Positions 1-5,469 of a stretch of DNA of 7,771 bases are shown here, piece by piece. The stretch lies in assembly GCA_034430275.1 (NCBI GenBank), contig DAOUEW010000243.1, forward strand, positions 1-7,771. Reading direction: 5' to 3'. Numbering within the stretch: position 1 is the first letter of the stretch; each line of letters starts with the position of its first letter. The position numbers were made by a program, and so were the translations under genes. This DNA is from JAUVXJ01 sp034430275 (GTDB lineage Bacteria; Chloroflexota; Anaerolineae; UBA7937; B3-Chlor). Below the pieces are notes generated by a model, which saw only the letters and a list, made by a program, of their open reading frames with translations, did not search any database and was not told the DNA's origin.

Positions 1-1
1 C

Positions 2-997
2 CCCCGGCTGAGTTCGGTGGACAAGATCGTCGTTAAGTACTATGCCACACTGGCTCACACGGAAGCCGTGGAGACACGCGTCATAGACACCCTGGAATCC
101 AGCCTCGATCCCGCTGAGAAGGTGCCCGGCGTCCTCCTATCCAGCGTCACGGTGCGCGAAGACAGAGAGAATCCCGTGCTCTTCCGCATCACAGCGCAGG
201 CCGACACTGCCCAGAAAGCCAGCCTGATCGCCAACACCTGGGCCGAGCAATACATGGAGGAAGTCGCTGGCTACCAGCCAGACTGGGGATCCCAGCTCGA
301 GGAGGTGGATCAGGAACTGGAAGCGGCTGAGACAGCTCTCGCGGCGTTCAGGAAGGAGACCGGCGTCGGGCTGGCCGAGGAGTCGGGGGGCGACGCGGCT
401 TTTGGCCTGTTCGGGCCGCGCGGCATATACCTGGAGACGAAGTCCAGACTCTGGGCCGAGCATCAGGAGGCGTGTGACGATCTCAGCCTTGTGCTGGAGA
501 GCGCGAGAGAGGCCCGAGACACCGGAGGCAGCGTGGAGGACTTGCCTCTGCAACTCCTCAGCACCCGAGTGATCTCCGACCGAGGGCAGGTGTCGATCGA
601 GTCGGTGACAAGGCTGGGAGACCTGGATAGCGTCATTCGGATGCTGGAGGAGGAGGAAGAGGCCCTCTCGGAAATAACCGCTCGTTTGGAGACAGAAGTC
701 GAAGCGCTTCAGCAGGAACTGGCAGACGATCAGTTGGAGTGGGAACGGCTCGTGCGTGCCCGGGACCTGGCGGAGAATAGCCAAAAGGCCGTTCGTGATC
801 AGATGGAGGAGGGCCGCCTCCTCCAGACGAAGACCCAGATTGTGAGCGGGGCTGGCAAGGGCACGCTGACTGGCCCCGACACGAAGCTTAGCGTCATCTT
901 GGGTGCGGCGCTGGGACTGGCCGGCGGCGTGGTGGCAGCATTCGTGCTCGAGTACTTTGACCAATTGCGCAGGAAACGACCTGTGCGCTCTCAGTAG
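2..997 (+). CDS. Wzz/GNVR-type polysaccharide chain-length or export protein, 5' partial
   Basis: This is a membrane-anchored protein of the Wzz/chain-length determinant type, which sets polymer length or aids export of surface polysaccharide. The frame is open to the window edge. A GTG at 17 could start a 326-residue protein, but the family normally begins with a membrane helix and about 50 further residues, so the true start is probably upstream. Numbering from that GTG, residues 53-84 (NPVLFRITAQ..., then ...ANTWAEQYMEE) match the conserved periplasmic segment before the helical hairpin. Residues 92-115 and about 205-270 are charged, heptad-like coiled coil with a run of five Glu at 211-215. 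A second membrane helix at 291-312 is preceded by a Gly/Pro/Thr linker and followed by a basic cytoplasmic tail (QLRRKRPVR), as is typical. No Walker motif or Tyr-rich kinase tail follows, so it is not fused to a BY-kinase. The family call is confident; the exact polymer is unknown. Confidence 0.82.
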   Translation, partial: PRLSSVDKIVVKYYATLAHTEAVETRVIDTLESSLDPAEKVPGVLLSSVTVREDRENPVLFRITAQADTAQKASLIANTWAEQYMEEVAGYQPDWGSQLEEVDQELEAAETALAAFRKETGVGLAEESGGDAAFGLFGPRGIYLETKSRLWAEHQEACDDLSLVLESAREARDTGGSVEDLPLQLLSTRVISDRGQVSIESVTRLGDLDSVIRMLEEEEEALSEITARLETEVEALQQELADDQLEWERLVRARDLAENSQKAVRDQMEEGRLLQTKTQIVSGAGKGTLTGPDTKLSVILGAALGLAGGVVAAFVLEYFDQLRRKRPVRSQ

Positions 998-1107
998 GCC
1001 TGCTTTGCGGGACTGGGCCTTGTGCGGTCGCGCGGTGTGTCATCAAGGGTACTCCTTCCGAAGCCTGCCGACCACCAAGTCGATGCGGGCTTCACCTCGT
1101 TTGCAGG

Positions 1108-3420
1108 ATGAGATCTTCGAGATTCCTGGTTTGGCTGCGTAGCGAGTGGCGGTGGCTCCTGGCCTGCATCTTGGCGGCCCACTTCGTTTTGAGCACCGCC
1201 TATAGCGTCATCACCCCCATCTGGGAAGGGCCCGACGAGCTTGGTCACTATCGCCACGTGCGATTCCTGGTCAGGAACCTGGCCCTCCCAGGACCCGAGG
1301 ATTCCACGTCGGAGCTCGATCAGCTCACCCACCCACCCCTCTACTACATTGTGACGGCGATCCTGACATTCTGGGTGGACACGAGTGACAACCTGGCGCC
1401 CATCGCCAATCCCTTCGCCGCCACGGGGATCATGGAAGGAGGGGCCAACAGCTTCATCCACTCCGATGCCGAGGCCTTTCCCTATCACGGGACCGTCCTC
1501 GCCATCCACGCAGCGAGGCTGGTGTCCATCGCCATGGGCACTCTGTCACTCCTGGTCACCCACAAGCTGGGACGCCTGTTGTTCCCCCACAGGCACGATG
1601 TGGCCCTGGGTGCCACCGCGATCAACGCCTTCATCCCTGGCTTCCTGTTCATGAGTGGGGTCATCAACAACGATATCATGGTCACTCTCTTCACCGCTCT
1701 GACCCTGCTACTCTCCGTCAGACTGATCGTGTGCGATGCCGGCTGGAGGACCTTGCTGGCTCTGGGTGTCTGCACCGGCCTGGCTGTGCTATCGAAGTAC
1801 AACGGTCTCGCCCTGGTCCCTCTGGTGGTCGTCTCTGCCGGCGTGGCTCTGGCCAGGCGCATCAGACTCAAGAAGTCCCTGGTTTTCTCGCTGGGAGGAG
1901 TATTGCTCCTCCTCCTCGGTCTGGCCCTGGTCTCGAGTTGGTGGTTCATGCGCAGCGTGGCGTTGTTCGGCAGCCCGACTACCCGCTCGGCCAGGGTCCT
2001 GGCTCAGTTCCTGGAGGACCTCCAAGACCCTGCGGGAGGTCTGAGCCGCATAGACTGGGTCTTGATCCAGGATGGACTGAGCTACTTCTACGCGTCCTTC
2101 TGGGGCGTCTTCGGATGGGGCAACGTAAGCGCGGCAGCGCGGGTCTATCAGGTACTGGGGGTGCTCTCTCTGGCAGGGTTGGTGGGTCTGGTCCTCTTCC
2201 TGCTGGGCAAGGCCAGCCGATCCGTCAAAGGCGGTGCCCTCCTGCTGCTCCTGGGCTCAGCGTTCTTCTGTCTCTTGGCCACCTATCGCACCCTCACCTT
2301 CGCCGATCCGGTTCTGCGCGGGCGGTACGTACTGCCCACCATCTCTGGTGTCAGCGTACTTCTCTCCCTTGGTGTGGTCCACCTCACGCCTCGCAGACTC
2401 GGCCGTTTGCCCATTCTGCTGGCCAGCCTGACGGTGCTCTTTCTAGGTCTCATCGCGCCGTTTCGCTACATCGTGCCTGCCTACGCTCGCCCTCCCATCC
2501 TCTCGGCGGACACGCCGTTGCCCGTCCAGAACCCGTTGAACGTACGCTTCGGAGAGAAGATTGAACTGGTGGGCTATGACCTGGGAGTGTCGAGAGCGAC
2601 CGCGGGCCAGTTCGTCCCTATCACTTTCTACTGGCGTGCGTTGGATGAGATGGAAGAGAACTACACCGTGGGCCTGAGTTTCCTTGGCCCCGATGGCACG
2701 CCCTACGGCCAGATCGCCTCATACCCTGGTCATGGCAACTACCCTACGTCACTATGGAAAACGGGGGAAATCATCGAGGACTCTTGCCAGGTCCGTCTGG
2801 GCCGGAAGTTTCCCGCACCAGCCCTGGCCCGCATCTACGTCGCCCTCTACACCTACCCCGCAGAGGAGCATCTGCCCATCTTGAACGAGCAAGGAGCAGC
2901 GACCGACCATGCGGCTATCTTCGGTATCCTGCCTGTAGATGCCGCACCGCCCCCGGACTACGCAATCCAGCACGAGCTCAGCTACCGGCTTGGCGACGGC
3001 GTAGCTCTGGTGGGATACGACCTTGAAGACAGACTCTTCAGCACAGGATATGGCTGCGTGACTCTGTACTGGCAGGTCCTCGGCGACGTCGCGGAGGACT
3101 ACGCAGTATTCGTGCACGTGGTCAACGATCAAGACCAGACTGTGGCCCAGAACGACAGCCAGCCCCGCGGTGGGTTCTACCCCACCACCTACTGGCAACA
3201 GGGTGAGACCGTGGCAGACCAGCACTGTTTCAGTTTCCCCAGCAACGTGCAAGAAGGCCACTATCAAGTACTCGTGGGTATGTATGTGCCGGAGAGCATG
3301 CAGCGTCTCGCTGCGTTCGACGCCGACGGCAATCGTGTTCCCAGCGATCGGTGCCTTCTCTCAGATTGGAGCACCGCCTCTGCCAGCCATCGCTCTTACC
3401 TGCCCGTAGTCGTCCAGTAG
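1108..3420 (+). CDS. GT-C membrane glycosyltransferase-like protein (DUF2142/GT39 type) with two C-terminal beta-sandwich domains
   Basis: This 770-residue protein has about twelve membrane helices in residues 15-455 and a long extracytoplasmic tail. After the first helix comes the loop motif P37-x-W-E-x-P-D43-E44-x2-H47, the place where GT-C enzymes such as ArnT/PMT keep their acidic catalytic residue. Other hallmarks are HPPLYY (75-80), NND (187-189), SKYNG (229-233), FWGVFGW (331-337) and GRYVLP (405-410). By family knowledge such proteins move sugars from polyprenyl-phosphate donors to an acceptor outside the membrane; the substrate here cannot be read. Residues 479-609 and 626-752 are two related beta-sandwich domains, and the chain ends in YLPVVVQ. 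The ATG at 1108 is the only plausible start; the frame is open upstream without ATG or GTG. AGG directly abuts it, too close for a normal Shine-Dalgarno sequence. The 110-base gap before it holds no promoter I can defend, so it may be co-transcribed with the Wzz-like gene. Alternative name: GT39-family or DUF2142 protein. Confidence 0.82.
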   Translation: MRSSRFLVWLRSEWRWLLACILAAHFVLSTAYSVITPIWEGPDELGHYRHVRFLVRNLALPGPEDSTSELDQLTHPPLYYIVTAILTFWVDTSDNLAPIANPFAATGIMEGGANSFIHSDAEAFPYHGTVLAIHAARLVSIAMGTLSLLVTHKLGRLLFPHRHDVALGATAINAFIPGFLFMSGVINNDIMVTLFTALTLLLSVRLIVCDAGWRTLLALGVCTGLAVLSKYNGLALVPLVVVSAGVALARRIRLKKSLVFSLGGVLLLLLGLALVSSWWFMRSVALFGSPTTRSARVLAQFLEDLQDPAGGLSRIDWVLIQDGLSYFYASFWGVFGWGNVSAAARVYQVLGVLSLAGLVGLVLFLLGKASRSVKGGALLLLLGSAFFCLLATYRTLTFADPVLRGRYVLPTISGVSVLLSLGVVHLTPRRLGRLPILLASLTVLFLGLIAPFRYIVPAYARPPILSADTPLPVQNPLNVRFGEKIELVGYDLGVSRATAGQFVPITFYWRALDEMEENYTVGLSFLGPDGTPYGQIASYPGHGNYPTSLWKTGEIIEDSCQVRLGRKFPAPALARIYVALYTYPAEEHLPILNEQGAATDHAAIFGILPVDAAPPPDYAIQHELSYRLGDGVALVGYDLEDRLFSTGYGCVTLYWQVLGDVAEDYAVFVHVVNDQDQTVAQNDSQPRGGFYPTTYWQQGETVADQHCFSFPSNVQEGHYQVLVGMYVPESMQRLAAFDADGNRVPSDRCLLSDWSTASASHRSYLPVVVQ
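2542..3363 (+). repeat. Tandem duplicated beta-sandwich domain in the C-terminal half of the 1108-3420 gene
   Basis: Two copies of an extracytoplasmic domain, at protein residues 479-609 and 626-752, share an ordered set of motifs. These are ELVGYDL versus ALVGYDL, ITFYWRAL versus VTLYWQVL, EENYTVGL versus EDYAVFVH, and GNYPTSLWKTGE versus GFYPTTYWQQGE, followed by an acidic residue pair and a cysteine-containing strand (C560, C707). The order and spacing show a domain duplication at the protein level. The DNA copies are diverged, so the duplication is old. The fold is inferred as an immunoglobulin-like or jelly-roll beta sandwich from the alternating hydrophobic pattern. I believe similar modules follow GT39-type proteins in Chloroflexota. 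Ligand binding, perhaps to the growing glycan, is only a guess. Confidence 0.75.
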
Positions 3421-3467
3421 CCGGCGGCCGCACGTGCCTTCGCCAGCAGCATGGCGGCCGATCGAAG

Positions 3468-3497
3468 TTGTCCACCCTGACCTGACCATGGTATTCT
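3468..3497 (+). promoter_or_regulatory. Sigma70-like promoter for the 3510 gene, leaderless layout
   Basis: A -35 box TTGTCC (3468-3473) is separated by 18 bases from a -10 box TATTCT (3492-3497); each matches the consensus at four of six positions. The -10 box ends 12 bases before the ATG at 3510, so transcription would begin about 3-6 bases before, or at, the start codon. No Shine-Dalgarno sequence lies upstream of that ATG, which fits a leaderless or nearly leaderless mRNA. The hexamers are modest, but a similar arrangement before the next gene strengthens the call. Confidence 0.5.
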
Positions 3498-3509
3498 CGT
3501 CCCGTACAG

Positions 3510-5366
3510 ATGGCCACCTATCTGCATGACTTCAGCTCGCGCCGCCTGGCGGTCGTGGTAGGCTTCCTGTGCCTGAGCCTGGCGATGGGCCTGCTATACA
3601 GCGTTATCATCCCCCCGTGGCAGGCGCCTGATGAGCCCCGGCACCTCGAGTGTGCCATCCTGCTCTCTGAGAAGGGTTGGTTCCTCTCCAGAGACGATAC
3701 CTCCCCGGCTCTGCAGCGAGACATCTTGGCCTCGATGCTCGAGTTCGGCTCCTGGAAGTTCCTGGGCCGCCAGGAGCCGGATAGCGTGCCCGGCTCCTTT
3801 TCCGACGACCCATTGCTCAAGCGGTCCGGCACTCAACTCGGCACCGAAACCCCTCTGTACTATCTGCTGCCAGCGCTCGCGTTCAATGTTCTGCCGGATG
3901 GAGACCTCCTGGCCCGGCTATACCTGATGCGCTGGTTCTCGGTCCTTCTCAGCGCCACCACTGTGGGCGTCGTTTGCCTGACCGCCTTCGAACTGTTCCC
4001 ACGCGACCGTTTCTTGATCGTCGCTATTCCCTCCTTCGTGGCCCTCCTTCCCATGTTTGCCTTCATTGGAGCCTCAGCCAGCAACGACGTTCTCTCCGTG
4101 CTCCTGGCATCACTTTTCTTCTGGCAACTGGTGAGGATGCTCAACAGGGGCCTCTCGTGGCGCTCCGCCCTCACCCTCTGCGGACTGGCGGTACTATCTC
4201 TGCTCGCCAAAAGGACCTCCTTTTTCACTCTGGCCCTGATCCCAGTGGCTTTGCTTGTCCATGCGCACCGCCGCCGCGTCTCTGTGAGCTATTCTTGCAG
4301 AACCGCCGTCGCGGCGAGTGTTTTGCTCGGCCTGCTGCTACTTGGCATTCTGCTGAGCTGGCGAGGGGGGGACGCCGCTCAGTGGTTGCCGCTTCAGAAA
4401 TCGGCGGTTGCCACACGAAACGAATTGGTGGCCAGGTCCGGCAACTCCTCGCTCCAGGCCCTTAACAGCAGACTGATGCAAGTACTGCCCTTCAACGCAG
4501 TCAGAGCGCTGCGCGGCAAGACCGTCACTCTCGAGGCGTGGGTCATCAGCCCTGGAGCCAGGCAGCGGGGATCGATAGTCATAGAGGATGATCAAGGGCG
4601 AAGCGCGAAGGTCTTCGTCGCCAACTCAGAGTGGATGCGCCAGGAAGTGAAGTTTGAGATCGCCCCCGCAGCCAGGACCATGAGAGTGATGCTCGATCCC
4701 AGTCCCGGTGCCGGCCAACGTGGCGAAGGCCTGTTCTTCGATGACCTGTCCCTGGTGGTAGAAGGGGCGGAAGCGCGCAACTGGCTGAGGAACGGCTCGG
4801 CGGAGACCCCCGCCCTCCGTCTCGAGAGATTCCTCCGCGGCACCAGTGTGTCCCTGTCGTCGAGCCAGTTGCTCGATCCTCGCAGCTATGATCCTGCCTC
4901 TCTCAGAAGGTACCTGCTCTACGTTCTGCTGACCTTCGCCGGGTTCTGGGCCAACTTCGGCTGGCTTACGTTGCCGCTGGATCCAGGATGGTATGCCCTG
5001 CTCGCACTCGTAACGCTGGTCTCGTTCGCGGGTCTACTCTCCTGGGGGATGGGACTGCTCAGGGGGCTCCGTGCAGAGAGAACACGTAGACCGAGTTCGT
5101 CCGACACAGTTCTGCTCATCTTCCTCGTCGGCCTCGCTCTCTTGTTGGCGCAGACGTTCCTCCCCATGATAGGCAGCCAATGGCAGCCACAAGGCCGTTA
5201 TCTCTTCCCGGGGCTGACCATCATTGCCACCCTCTTTGCGTTCGGCATCCGCCGTCTGACACGTCGGCTGAAGGCCAGCATCGTGGCCGCCGCATACGTG
5301 GGGGGCTTGCTCCTGTTCGACGTTCTCTGCCTCGTCGGCTACGTCATCCCCTACTACCACGGCTGA
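3510..5366 (+). CDS. GT-C membrane protein (DUF2142 type) with inserted CBM-like domain
   Basis: This 618-residue polytopic membrane protein shares its framework with the preceding gene. It has YSVIIPPWQAPDEPRHLE after helix 1 (30-47, acidic pair D41-E42), TPLYYLLP (114-121), ASASNDV (188-194), LAKRTS (232-237), FWANFGW (479-485) and GRYLFP (562-567). About eight helices come before residue 283 and five after 467. The loop between them, which is short in the neighbour, here carries a roughly 135-residue jelly-roll-like domain (see 4395-4802). The proposed role is sugar transfer from a polyprenyl-phosphate donor on the outer face of the membrane, or a related surface-glycan step; DUF2142 members are poorly characterised, so the reaction is inference. 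The ATG at 3510 gives a basic stretch (RR) and then the first helix at 13-33. No Shine-Dalgarno sequence is seen, but a promoter sits immediately upstream. It ends at a TGA at 5364-5366, with no terminator recognised after it. Confidence 0.8.
   Translation: MATYLHDFSSRRLAVVVGFLCLSLAMGLLYSVIIPPWQAPDEPRHLECAILLSEKGWFLSRDDTSPALQRDILASMLEFGSWKFLGRQEPDSVPGSFSDDPLLKRSGTQLGTETPLYYLLPALAFNVLPDGDLLARLYLMRWFSVLLSATTVGVVCLTAFELFPRDRFLIVAIPSFVALLPMFAFIGASASNDVLSVLLASLFFWQLVRMLNRGLSWRSALTLCGLAVLSLLAKRTSFFTLALIPVALLVHAHRRRVSVSYSCRTAVAASVLLGLLLLGILLSWRGGDAAQWLPLQKSAVATRNELVARSGNSSLQALNSRLMQVLPFNAVRALRGKTVTLEAWVISPGARQRGSIVIEDDQGRSAKVFVANSEWMRQEVKFEIAPAARTMRVMLDPSPGAGQRGEGLFFDDLSLVVEGAEARNWLRNGSAETPALRLERFLRGTSVSLSSSQLLDPRSYDPASLRRYLLYVLLTFAGFWANFGWLTLPLDPGWYALLALVTLVSFAGLLSWGMGLLRGLRAERTRRPSSSDTVLLIFLVGLALLLAQTFLPMIGSQWQPQGRYLFPGLTIIATLFAFGIRRLTRRLKASIVAAAYVGGLLLFDVLCLVGYVIPYYHG
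4395..4802 (+). other. Inserted extracytoplasmic jelly-roll (CBM4/9-like) domain within the 3510-5366 gene
   Basis: Residues 296-431 of the membrane protein interrupt the helical scaffold. They contain a stretch resembling family 4/9 carbohydrate-binding modules: a polar start (ARSGNSSLQ), a hydrophobic strand beginning LRGKTVTLEAWV (334-345), an aromatic-bearing segment SEWMRQEVKFEI (373-384), a strand TMRVMLD and the closing motif GLFFDDLSLV (407-416). Directly after this comes NWLRNGSAE (424-432). It looks like the N-LL-x-NG-x-E opening strand that usually begins such modules, placed here after the closing strand. The fold assignment rests on motif resemblance only. The insertion point falls in the extracytoplasmic loop before FWANFGW, where the paralogue at 1108-3420 has a short loop. 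Confidence 0.6.
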
Positions 5367-5431
5367 TCTCGTCGCCCACGACCGGACGGCTCCGTGATCA
5401 GTAGACTGCGCTGGACATCTCTACTCCACTC

Positions 5432-5460
5432 TTGCCAGCGTAGTGAATGGCTGGTAGAAT
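5432..5460 (+). promoter_or_regulatory. Sigma70-like promoter for the 5470 gene, leaderless layout
   Basis: TTGCCA (5432-5437) and TAGAAT (5455-5460) each match the sigma70 consensus at five of six positions, with an ideal 17-base spacer. The -10 box ends only nine bases before the ATG at 5470, so the transcript should start within about three bases of the start codon. The nine bases between (CGCTGCAAG) contain no Shine-Dalgarno sequence. It probably also drives the overlapping downstream lipoprotein gene. Confidence 0.62.
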
Positions 5461-5469
5461 CGCTGCAAG

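Noticed and set aside
137..964. Long open frame (275 codons) on the - strand opposite the Wzz-like gene
   Set aside because: The + strand frame has clear family features (coiled coil, membrane helix). The reverse translation is rich in His, Arg, Gln and Leu with no domain pattern, as expected for a shadow frame in GC-rich DNA.
996..1020. AGGCC...GGCCT inverted repeat just after the Wzz-like gene
   Set aside because: It is a five-base stem with a 15-base loop and no T-tract; it could arise by chance in GC-rich sequence.
1048..1057. GGTACTCCTT as a -10-like element before the 1108 gene
   Set aside because: There is no acceptable -35 box at 16-19 bases upstream, and the hexamer TACTCC is poor.
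991..1509. - strand frame of 172 codons covering the gap before 1108
   Set aside because: Most of it lies opposite the conserved N-terminus of the membrane protein and it shows no recognisable protein features.
1731..2564. 277-codon alternative + frame inside the membrane glycosyltransferase-like gene
   Set aside because: It is Pro, Arg, Gly and Ser rich with no motifs, and overlaps a gene with conserved helices and motifs in the other frame.
3423..3460. GGCGGCCG repeated twice about 30 bases apart, also an inverted repeat because CGGCCG is palindromic
   Set aside because: The stem would be only six bases with a long loop and no following T-run, so it does not qualify as a terminator or convincing operator.
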